Assembly (NCBI GenBank): GCA_029256005.1 | Contig: JAQSYS010000001.1 | Location: 1-33,144, forward strand | Source: Sedimentibacter sp. | GTDB taxonomy: Bacteria; Bacillota; Clostridia; Tissierellales; Sedimentibacteraceae | Length of the DNA: 33,144 nucleotides | Direction of reading: 5' to 3' | Shown here: positions 24,267 to 30,519 of the stretch, in pieces | How positions within the stretch are numbered: position 1 is the stretch's first letter | Layout of the letters: each line of letters opens with the position of its first letter | Translations under genes and position numbers: made by a program | Notes under the pieces: model-generated | Seen by the model: only the letters and a program-made list of their open reading frames with translations | Databases searched by the model: none | What the model was told of the DNA's origin: nothing

Positions 24267-25475
24267 CTACCATCCGTATTTTGATAATGGATTATCATTA
24301 ACTAAATGCTGTACATCAGGAAGGAATTTATTGCATAAAGCCAGCGACACTACAGTGTCATCGTGACAAGACGAAATAGCATTATAACTCACATGTCCAC
24401 CCTTGCCTAACTTATATTCAAATGTTGAAAGCTCGTTAGCTGTAATCTCATTGAACTTTAGTTTATCTTTTTCCAATGCCAATATCAATTCCTTAATAAG
24501 CTGTGGTTTGCTCTGAGCCGTAAAGGTGAAACCAATAAGATTTAAAACCCCTTGGTTGATTAGATTATCATATACCACTTTACCCACGCCTGTAGTGTCC
24601 ATGACCTTCATTATATTTTGTGGTAATGCTTTTATTTTCTCCTCAACTATAACCCAGTCATTAGATTGAAAATGTACGTGGTCAGTCATTTTGCCACTTG
24701 CTGACATGAATGTTATTGATGTATAATCGGTTGTACTTGCAACGTCTATACCTATAATTGCCGTCGGCTCCGTGCTATACTCGGTTAATGTATTCCGTGT
24801 AATTACATCGAGCGACACGATACCATTTTTATTACTTCCTGCTACAGCTAAATATTCCTGGTTGAAAGATTCGCTTGGTAAATCAGCTTTAGCGTTATCA
24901 ATTTCTTGTGGGTCAATATGTGGATTATCATAAGTAGTAAATTGGAAATTCCTCCACTCATTATTATCTACTGCTTTCTTTGTTAGTTCAAAAAAATAAT
25001 CCTTTCCCCTTGGTGTTGAAATAAATAATGCTTTCCCCTTGGTCTTGGTTAATAATGGTCGCAATGCATTCTTCCAACCCTCTTCAAGGTCAGCAATAAA
25101 TGATGCTTCATCAATGATTAAAACATCATATTCACCACCTCTGAGAGCATCCAAATTCTCCCCCGAAAAAAATGAAATGGTGCCACCGCTTATAAATTCG
25201 ATTGTTAAATCACTCTTATTAGCTTCGTAAATTCCTTGTGGTAATTGATTAATTATTTCTTTAAAGAATCTCTTAGCTAATCGATATTGAGGAGTTACAT
25301 AAGCTATATGTTTGCCCTGTAGTCCCTCTATTATGCTAATCGTTTTTGATATGAGGGATTTACCCCACCGACGACCACAACACATTGTAATAAAGCGTGT
25401 TGTTTTAAATGCATCAAGAACTATTTGTTGGGTTTTATGTGGCTTTGGTAGACGAAGGTTAATATTATTCGCCAT
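24267..25475 (-). CDS. terL: terminase large subunit
   Basis: The product is 402 aa. ATPase motifs are clear: Walker A CCGRRWGKS (32-40), Walker B DVLIIDEAS (117-125), and the coupling motif FISTPRG. The RNase H-like nuclease domain follows with GIDVAST (Asp244), KVMDTTGVG and the final SCHDDTVVSLAL acidic pair. It pumps and cuts DNA into the prohead at the portal. It overlaps the small-subunit gene by 11 bases. Compared with usual terminases it is compact but complete. Confidence 0.93.
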   Translation of the reverse strand: MANNINLRLPKPHKTQQIVLDAFKTTRFITMCCGRRWGKSLISKTISIIEGLQGKHIAYVTPQYRLAKRFFKEIINQLPQGIYEANKSDLTIEFISGGTISFFSGENLDALRGGEYDVLIIDEASFIADLEEGWKNALRPLLTKTKGKALFISTPRGKDYFFELTKKAVDNNEWRNFQFTTYDNPHIDPQEIDNAKADLPSESFNQEYLAVAGSNKNGIVSLDVITRNTLTEYSTEPTAIIGIDVASTTDYTSITFMSASGKMTDHVHFQSNDWVIVEEKIKALPQNIMKVMDTTGVGKVVYDNLINQGVLNLIGFTFTAQSKPQLIKELILALEKDKLKFNEITANELSTFEYKLGKGGHVSYNAISSCHDDTVVSLALCNKFLPDVQHLVNDNPLSKYGW

Positions 25476-25827
25476 CGTCTAATTCCTCGTTATTGTGAGG
25501 GGTTTTTAAATTTGTTGCATCATCATCCCATGAAATATTAATCTTTACATCGCCTTTTATTTCATTGGTATTTTCATTCTTAGTTGCTGATAATTTGGGC
25601 TTGATGTAGTTCATTAGGTCGATATAGACTTGAAGTCTACGTGAGGAATTTACCTTTTCTAAGTCTTCAATAATATTCTCTGCAAGTGCATCCATGACCA
25701 TTTCAATTGTGGCTTTGGTTCTTGCTGTAACTTTATTCAAAGTCCCTTTCGGTTTTCCATTTGGGTTTCTAACTTCTCCTTTTTTTATTGATGTGTCATT
25801 CCTCTTTTGTGGTTGTTTTCCTGACAT
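25465..25827 (-). CDS. terS: terminase small subunit (probable)
   Basis: The product is 120 aa. The N-terminus KKGEVRNPNGKPKGTLNKVT is the glycine/lysine-rich signature seen in Bacteroidota phage small terminases and DUF5681-like proteins. A helical region (ATIEMVMDALAENIIEDLEK) and an acidic tail follow. It recognises packaging DNA. It overlaps the large subunit by 11 bases. Its late start element is 40 bases upstream, and a four-codon ORF (25845-25859) starts in between. Confidence 0.75.
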   Translation of the reverse strand: MSGKQPQKRNDTSIKKGEVRNPNGKPKGTLNKVTARTKATIEMVMDALAENIIEDLEKVNSSRRLQVYIDLMNYIKPKLSATKNENTNEIKGDVKINISWDDDATNLKTPHNNEELDDGE

Positions 25828-25844
25828 TTTCCCATATTATGCCA

Positions 25845-25859
25845 TTATATTTTTGGCAT
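25845..25859 (-). CDS. possible four-codon leader ORF (MPKI)
   Basis: ATG CCA AAA ATA TAA starts eight bases after late start element copy 9, the same spacing other copies have to their real genes. Its stop overlaps another ATG, and small terminase follows 17 bases on. It may be a translational leader or a chance ORF left by decay of the original start. Confidence 0.25.
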   Translation of the reverse strand: MPKI

Positions 25860-25867
25860 CTCCACGA

Positions 25868-25878
25868 ATAAATATTGG
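25868..25878 (-). promoter_or_regulatory. late start element, copy 9 (terminase unit)
   Basis: An exact CCAATATTTAT, 40 bases before the small terminase ATG and eight bases before the ATG of the four-codon ORF. It is the rightmost copy and marks the beginning of the late region. Confidence 0.75.
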
Positions 25879-25973
25879 ATAGGATTTTAATCCTGTTTGC
25901 ATTGTTTTACCGCAAAAATCTGACTTTATCTAAATACATTGTTTTGTAATTTAGTTATGTACAAAGTTTAAAT

Positions 25974-26189
25974 ATGAAAAATAATTACACTCTCGAAATT
26001 TTAGAGGAAAAACATAACGAATTAAAGGTTCGAGTCGAAAATTATGAATGATTTCGACAAGTCTTTGAAGCATTAGACGATTCTAACGGCCTTATTATTT
26101 TAAAGGACGGATACAAAGTAAGCAGTGAACCCCATATTGGAAAATTCCTGTTTCAGAATATTACTAATTATCTTGCGCGAAGAAAATAG
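25974..26189 (+). pseudogene. short gene interrupted by one in-frame TGA
   Basis: From the ATG at 25974 the frame reads MKNNYTLEILEEKHNELKVR..., then a TGA at 26049-26051 (codon 26), then 45 more open codons to TAG at 26187 (FRQVFEALDDSNGLIILKDG). The full length would be 71 aa. TGA probably replaced a TGG tryptophan codon. No downstream ATG restarts the frame. Because TGA ends the tape-measure gene, code reassignment is not needed. The plus orientation groups it with the accessory genes. Confidence 0.55.
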
Positions 26190-26198
26190 GACAGTAAA

Positions 26199-26224
26199 AT
26201 TGATATTCTTATCAATCTAATTTT
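26199..26224 (+). terminator. small hairpin after the interrupted gene
   Basis: ATTGATA (26199-26205) and TATCAAT (26210-26216) pair around TTCT, followed by CTAATTTTTATT. The weak AT-rich stem makes termination plausible rather than certain. Confidence 0.4.
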
Positions 26225-26245
26225 TATTGAATTACAGATTATTTA

Positions 26246-26287
26246 TTTTTATGATTAATAAATATGTATATTTATTAATCATAAAAA
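26246..26287. promoter_or_regulatory. perfect 19-bp inverted repeat before the 26298 gene
   Basis: TTTTTATGATTAATAAATA (26246-26264) and its exact reverse complement (26269-26287) flank a four-base spacer TGTA. The repeat ends ten bases before the ATG. It could be a long operator or a leader hairpin covering the start region. Both arms lack G+C apart from one pair, so a regulator site is more likely than a stable RNA hairpin. Confidence 0.6.
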
Positions 26288-26297
26288 TATAAAAGCC

Positions 26298-26975
26298 ATG
26301 TTTAACATTACCGACTTAGAGGAGTCAGAAATCAACAATTTAATTAATAACAATGACCACTTCGAAAAATCACGATTTTTAGGTCACGAATCATTTCAAA
26401 TACAAAACTATTTAATTCAAATCGTCAGGAATGGAAATTCAGTTCCAAAAATCTATATTTTTCATTATTCATGCTTTAAAAAAATAGTTGAATCTGAGAT
26501 TATAAAAAAAAGGGATGAATTTGGTAAGACGTGGAATACAAATAAAATCACAGTACATTTTAACAATTTTATATACCAATTCGAAGTTGATGATACCTAC
26601 GACATTGTCAGTTATAAAATAATTCATTTTGAGCAGAAAAAGAATACAACTGAGGATATTATTTTAGAATCTTATATTCTTCAAAATGACAGAAAAGCAG
26701 GATTAGACCCAATTAGTGACTTGGTTCCGATTAAATCTGATATTGATAAAAAAGAATATTACATATTTACCAAAAAGGACGAGTATTATAGAAGTGTTTA
26801 CCATGTTTTTCCGAAAGACGAATTTGATGGAAAATTCCGTGATTCGATAAAAAGTTCCAACATCGAAGATAAAGACCTTGAGCACTTTAAATTCAGCGCT
26901 TACAATCATGAGTTTAAAGTGAATGTGAAAGACGGTAATTACCAACCGACACCAATTATCAAATCGCCATTTTAA
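26298..26975 (+). CDS. hypothetical protein with palindromic leader
   Basis: The product is 225 aa, soluble, without signal peptide. It has alternating strands and charged turns (NYLIQIVRNGNSVPKIYIFH, ITVHFNNFIYQFEVDDTYDI) and a lysine/aspartate-rich second half (KKEYYIFTKKDEYYRSVYHV). No family was recognised. It is a lone plus-strand gene next to the terminase unit, ended by a strong bidirectional hairpin, with a 19-bp palindrome in its leader. Regulation by a dedicated repressor is inferred. Confidence 0.7.
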   Translation: MFNITDLEESEINNLINNNDHFEKSRFLGHESFQIQNYLIQIVRNGNSVPKIYIFHYSCFKKIVESEIIKKRDEFGKTWNTNKITVHFNNFIYQFEVDDTYDIVSYKIIHFEQKKNTTEDIILESYILQNDRKAGLDPISDLVPIKSDIDKKEYYIFTKKDEYYRSVYHVFPKDEFDGKFRDSIKSSNIEDKDLEHFKFSAYNHEFKVNVKDGNYQPTPIIKSPF

Positions 26976-27018
26976 CAATTTAGGCCATTATATTAATGGT
27001 CCACTATGAACGATATAA

Positions 27019-27050
27019 AAAGGATAGCTTTTACCGCTATCCTTTCCTTT
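27019..27050. terminator. bidirectional terminator
   Basis: AAAGGATAGC (27019-27028) and GCTATCCTTT (27036-27045) form a perfect 10-bp stem with a seven-base loop, then CCTTTTT rightward. The stop of the convergent 27037-27546 gene lies in it. A near-perfect 20-bp inverted repeat (26982-27001, GGCCATTA... with one mismatch) lies just upstream. Confidence 0.85.
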
Positions 27051-27546
27051 TTAAACTCCTCTTTACTTTATCTTTGATTGTCGGGTCAATTATATTGATA
27101 ACATACACATTCTTCTTTAAGCCCTCATTATAGTTTGTAATCAACGACAATTCCAAGCCGTCCTTTTTAAAGACATGTTGCAAAAATGGACTCTCTCCCT
27201 CTGTCCTAAGAAAGAGAAACCCAGCATCTTTTATTTGCTGTTTCAAAATTTGATAATCACTTATTAATGGTGTAGCAAATGTCGTCATTACATTGACGTT
27301 ATCTTTCATCACCTTGGAAAAGATAAATTCCTCGCTAGTTTCTGAATCACGCTTAAGAAATATAAAAGGTTTTAATCCTTGCAATTCCTTCATTGGCTGT
27401 AATATAAACCCCTTATCAATTAGTACATCTTCCATGTCGATTAGGTTCTCTGTGTTATACAACGACAGAATTTGTTTCAATGATAGCGTCTGACAAAAAA
27501 CTATATTTGATAACGTTAATAATAAACTTAAAATCAGATATTTCAT
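27037..27546 (-). CDS. secreted or periplasmic protein
   Basis: The product is a 169-aa precursor with a Sec signal peptide (MKYLILSLLLTLSNIVFCQT, cleavage likely after FC). The mature part is about 150 residues of mixed strand and helix (GFILQPMKELQGLKPFIFLK, DYQILKQQIKDAGFLFLRTE), a type of small exported protein common in Bacteroidota. Function unknown. It follows the DUF3592-like membrane gene by 32 bases and is closed by a strong terminator. Together the two could alter the cell envelope of the lysogen; this is inference. Confidence 0.7.
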   Translation of the reverse strand: MKYLILSLLLTLSNIVFCQTLSLKQILSLYNTENLIDMEDVLIDKGFILQPMKELQGLKPFIFLKRDSETSEEFIFSKVMKDNVNVMTTFATPLISDYQILKQQIKDAGFLFLRTEGESPFLQHVFKKDGLELSLITNYNEGLKKNVYVINIIDPTIKDKVKRSLKRKG

Positions 27547-27578
27547 AAAACTTGGATATGTGTTTTAAAATTCCTCCG

Positions 27579-28196
27579 TTATTTAATATTTTTTTTATCG
27601 AAAAAATAGTGAGAGAATAAAAGGTAAGAGATAAAGATTGCTAGCGACCATAAACCAAAATATCCATTGAAAAATACTAACCTAAAAAAGCCCTCCTCTT
27701 TTTGTACTTCGTCAACAACTTTTGCAGGAATAGATAAGTTTTTATAATAATATATTTTGAATGTTGTACCCTCTGGTTTTCTATTTAGGACAGGCATGTA
27801 TTTAGAAAGCTGATTATCCCATTCGGAATAATTACTTCCAAATTCTGGGTCTGAACTATAATCAACAGAATACATATAATTTAAAGAATCTATATATTTA
27901 TCACCATCAATATTATATGAATATTTAATCTTTTTAGAAGCAACTAGTCCATCATCTAATAACGCATTTTCGAATTTCTCTAAATCAAATTCTCCATTGT
28001 CATTAAGGAAATTAATACTATTTGAGAAATGATAGAAGGGATTATCAATTATGGTCGCTGTTGCGACATCCTTTCTTAATATTAAATTTTGCTTTTTCCA
28101 ATCAATAAAATTATCCATCCATTCTATTGTTAATACAATAATTATTGGAATAAGGCAGTAAAAAAGATGTTTTAATTTTACGTCGGTACTTTTCAT
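27579..28196 (-). CDS. membrane protein with extracytoplasmic domain, DUF3592-like
   Basis: The product is 205 aa. One membrane helix near residues 8-25 (LKHLFYCLIPIIIVLTIEWM) and one near 176-198 (GYFGLWSLAIFISYLLFSHY) bracket a 145-residue domain. The strands VATATIIDN and TTFKIYYYKNLSIPAKVVDE resemble DUF3592, although the match is weak. It begins a new unit after the terminator at 28229-28252, with a perfect -7 element in between. Function unknown; an envelope role is likely. Confidence 0.65.
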   Translation of the reverse strand: MKSTDVKLKHLFYCLIPIIIVLTIEWMDNFIDWKKQNLILRKDVATATIIDNPFYHFSNSINFLNDNGEFDLEKFENALLDDGLVASKKIKYSYNIDGDKYIDSLNYMYSVDYSSDPEFGSNYSEWDNQLSKYMPVLNRKPEGTTFKIYYYKNLSIPAKVVDEVQKEEGFFRLVFFNGYFGLWSLAIFISYLLFSHYFFDKKNIK

Positions 28197-28213
28197 AAAA
28201 CTTTATAGGAAAC

Positions 28214-28221
28214 CAAATTTA
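28214..28221 (-). promoter_or_regulatory. -7 promoter element for the envelope pair
   Basis: TAAATTTG on the minus strand, a perfect TAnnTTTG, lies 17 bases before the ATG at 28196 and just past a terminator. A TTG 14 bases upstream is a poor -33 match. Confidence 0.4.
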
Positions 28222-28222
28222 T

Positions 28223-28252
28223 AAAAAAAGGATATCAATTTATTGATATCCT
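28223..28252 (-). terminator. terminator of the early operon
   Basis: AGGATATCAAT and ATTGATATCCT (28229-28252) form a near-continuous inverted repeat, read out leftward into seven T residues. It lies 12 bases past the stop of the 28265 gene. Confidence 0.8.
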
Positions 28253-28264
28253 CAATATTTCTTA

Positions 28265-28657
28265 TTATTTCTTCCCCTTTCGAGTTCTCGTTACTTTCTT
28301 CGGCTCTGGCACCTCTTCCACAAATGTGGCATTAGCTAATTCCTCTTCTGTGGCATTCTCGATTATTTCGAACATGCCCCCTACCATTTCAATTTGGTTC
28401 AATTGTTTCTCCTGCTTATTAAGTCGGTCGAAAACAGGTAATAAGTCACCTAAGAAATTCCTAATACAACCACTGCACGAATCAATTTTCAATGGGTATT
28501 TCACACTTGGATAAGCTTCTTTTAGCTTACCTAATATCACGTTTAATTGCTGTTGAGTGGTAATATTAACCATTAAATCACCACCATTTTTGAAAGTCGT
28601 TAAAACTCCTTCAATCTTCTTTATTTCATTTAAAACTTCTCTTTCTTGTATTGTCAT
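28265..28657 (-). CDS. hypothetical helical protein
   Basis: The product is 130 aa: an N-terminal coiled-coil-like helix (IQEREVLNEIKKIEGVLTTF), one C-x2-C pair (DSCSGCIRNF) that might bind metal, another helix (LLPVFDRLNKQEKQLNQIEM) and a basic proline/lysine tail (PEPKKVTRTRKGKK). The family was not recognised. It starts three bases after the preceding gene and is the last gene of the early unit. Confidence 0.65.
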   Translation of the reverse strand: MTIQEREVLNEIKKIEGVLTTFKNGGDLMVNITTQQQLNVILGKLKEAYPSVKYPLKIDSCSGCIRNFLGDLLPVFDRLNKQEKQLNQIEMVGGMFEIIENATEEELANATFVEEVPEPKKVTRTRKGKK

Positions 28658-28660
28658 ATT

Positions 28661-29347
28661 CTATTTATTTAAATCGCTTTTTATGCGGTTACATATACCG
28701 CTAATCTCATTATATATATTAGCATAATGCTCCTTATCGGCGTTCGTATAACGGCCTTTTTGTCCTGTACCTCTCTTATTGATATATGAGTAGAAAAGGT
28801 CTTTTTCTTCCGCCGTCATTAATGAAAGGAATTTATCACAAGTTATCCCATACTTATTTTCAAAGGGATTAATCTCAATATCTCCAATAACATATTCCCC
28901 TTCTATATCTAGAAATTCATTATGATTAACACGCTGTATTTCCCTATCTAAAGACGTTGAGAATAGTTTGTTTTTCTCATAGTAACTTTTTGCTTTTGGA
29001 TATTTTTCGTTCACGTCCCGAAACAAATGCCTTTGTGCAATTAGGCAAATGGTAGCCGTTAACTTTTTGGGATTTTCTAACAACTCCTCCCATTTTTCAA
29101 GCTTTATTAAATGAATCTCTTTAAAAAGCTCGTTGTAATAATCATTCATTTCTTGTTCTATAGCCTTGTCTTTGACCCCCTTCATCTTTAGCCAACCTGC
29201 AATGTATGCTCTAATCGGGTTATCTTTGCATCTCGATTCTTTACCCATATATAACCCTTTATAACGGCCTGTGTGGTATAATTCGGTTATTGCTTCTTCT
29301 TTTCTCTTTTGTAAATTTTTATCAAATTCTTCTCTATTTAAATTCAA
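28661..29347 (-). CDS. possible sigma-like transcription factor (hypothetical)
   Basis: The product is 228 aa. The start is a TTG at 29347; an in-frame stop lies two codons upstream and the next ATG is 33 codons in. Residues 67-125 (YYNELFKEIHLIKLEKWEEL, KKLTATICLIAQRHLFRDVN) have the spacing of a sigma region 2 helix set. The C-terminal 45 residues (FLSLMTAEEKDLFYSYINKR, IYNEISGICNRIKSDL) could be a region-4-like helical end. This is a layout impression, not a motif match; it may be an unrelated early protein. If real, it could read the late start element. Confidence 0.45.
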   Translation of the reverse strand: MNLNREEFDKNLQKRKEEAITELYHTGRYKGLYMGKESRCKDNPIRAYIAGWLKMKGVKDKAIEQEMNDYYNELFKEIHLIKLEKWEELLENPKKLTATICLIAQRHLFRDVNEKYPKAKSYYEKNKLFSTSLDREIQRVNHNEFLDIEGEYVIGDIEINPFENKYGITCDKFLSLMTAEEKDLFYSYINKRGTGQKGRYTNADKEHYANIYNEISGICNRIKSDLNK

Positions 29348-29353
29348 CTTTTA

Positions 29354-29395
29354 TTATTTTATCCGAATTGGAAGGACATTTTTAATCCTTTCCAT
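29354..29395 (-). CDS. tiny ORF, 13 codons (doubtful)
   Basis: MERIKNVLPIRIK, overlapping nothing and ending six bases before the TTG start of the next gene. It follows the 25-codon ORF and could couple translation into the TTG-start gene. Chance is equally possible. Confidence 0.2.
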   Translation of the reverse strand: MERIKNVLPIRIK

Positions 29396-29399
29396 AATA

Positions 29400-29477
29400 T
29401 CAGCCACGTATTGGAATGGATGTTATCATGTTCACAACCATTCCAATTACAATGCTATATCCTATTATATCCCACAT
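29400..29477 (-). CDS. 25-aa hydrophobic peptide ORF (doubtful)
   Basis: ATG at 29477 gives MWDIIGYSIVIGMVVNMITS..., a possible single membrane helix, ending in TGA. It starts three bases after the antirepressor stop, consistent with coupling. Small membrane peptides are common in phages, but length alone gives little support. Confidence 0.3.
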   Translation of the reverse strand: MWDIIGYSIVIGMVVNMITSIPIRG

Positions 29478-29480
29478 ATA

Positions 29481-30317
29481 TTAACCTTTATATTTCCTCA
29501 CGAATTTGTTAACAAAGTACTCTTGTCCATGTGGTGTTACCATACATGTAGCGTTGATTCTTGTCGCTTTTTTATAAGTATCATTGTATGTTGAGTATTT
29601 TATTTTAAAAATTCCTCTATCAATATAATTCTGAGCAGGTAGATTATATTGCTCTCCACGACTCAATAAATAGCCGTTATCACGAAGAATTGCGAATAGT
29701 TTATTTTGACCGATACTTTGCTTGGTAGCTTGGCTTATAATTTTGGCTAATTGTCCAATTTGAACGTCCGTATCAGCACTTACAATTGCTTCTGCAAATA
29801 CTACTTTTGGTGTCTGGTCCGTGATTGTATTTTGGAGCTTTTTATTTATCAATTGGGATTGATATACTTGTTTTTCTTTTTCCTCAATCTCTTTACTTTG
29901 CTCAGTTAATAAAAGCTTTTGTTGCTCGATTTGTTCAGCCTGTTGGCTTGCTAATAATAATGCTCCTGATAGTGTAGTAGGAATTTGGAATTGATTAGAT
30001 GCTTTCGCTTTTTCGTAGTCAATAAAGTATTGTCTAATCTTCATTCCTTGCTCTGTACGTTGTAACATTGCAATATGCTTTGCCATGTCCAATGTAATCG
30101 CATAATCTAAAGAAGGTCTCCCCCCTGTACTTTCCCCCTGAAAAGGGGTAAAGTCTACATCTTGATTAAATCCATACGTAGCCATTTTTTTAAACCACGT
30201 CGAGAAATCTCTCTTTAATTCTAATGTGTTGTATAACTCTTTTGCACTTACAACTTCATTTCCTTTTTCGTTTTTAGTTATTTTAACTAATCCATTTTCA
30301 TTTTTTAAACTGTTCAT
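29481..30317 (-). CDS. phage antirepressor, AntA/AntB plus KilAC domains
   Basis: The product is 278 aa. Residues 18-95 are an AntA/AntB domain (VVSAKELYNTLELKRDFSTW, FTPFQGESTGGRPSLDYAIT, MAKHIAMLQRTEQGMKIRQY). A coiled-coil linker (residues 110-165) follows, then a KilAC / phage antirepressor C-terminal domain (IGQLAKIISQ, GQNKLFAILRDNGYLLSRGE, RGIFKIKYSTYND, ATRINATCMVTPHGQEYFVN). Such proteins relieve repression and favour lytic growth, strong evidence for a temperate phage. The 202-bp leader contains the inverted repeat at 30367-30385. Confidence 0.92.
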   Translation of the reverse strand: MNSLKNENGLVKITKNEKGNEVVSAKELYNTLELKRDFSTWFKKMATYGFNQDVDFTPFQGESTGGRPSLDYAITLDMAKHIAMLQRTEQGMKIRQYFIDYEKAKASNQFQIPTTLSGALLLASQQAEQIEQQKLLLTEQSKEIEEKEKQVYQSQLINKKLQNTITDQTPKVVFAEAIVSADTDVQIGQLAKIISQATKQSIGQNKLFAILRDNGYLLSRGEQYNLPAQNYIDRGIFKIKYSTYNDTYKKATRINATCMVTPHGQEYFVNKFVRKYKG

Positions 30318-30366
30318 TACTTATTTAATTACTCTTTTGCGCTCCGTCCGAGGTAGCGACTTTATT

Positions 30367-30385
30367 GCAATCAGTCTTTGATTGC
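30367..30385. promoter_or_regulatory. inverted repeat in antirepressor leader
   Basis: GCAATCA (30367-30373) and TGATTGC (30379-30385) flank a five-base spacer, about 50 bases before the antirepressor ATG. It fits an operator or a small leader hairpin; no T-tract follows. Confidence 0.4.
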
Positions 30386-30519
30386 TTCCTTTATTAATAA
30401 ATAGGGGCGTACTTAAAAAAAGACCATTTTGATTTCAACTTTTTTTGATATTTTTCACAACTCATTGACAATCAGATAAATTAATTTTAAAGAATTGCAA
30501 AAGACAAAAAAAATCCTTT

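Noticed and set aside
7865..25878. CCAATATTTAT as an ordinary Bacteroidota -7 promoter element
   Set aside because: It lacks the TAnnTTTG pattern and no conserved TTTG lies about 19 bases upstream of the copies. The conserved CC and the close, near-fixed distance to ATG point to something else.
25974..26189. TGA reassigned to tryptophan
   Set aside because: TGA ends the tape-measure gene and only one frame shows an internal TGA, so a nonsense mutation is the simpler reading.
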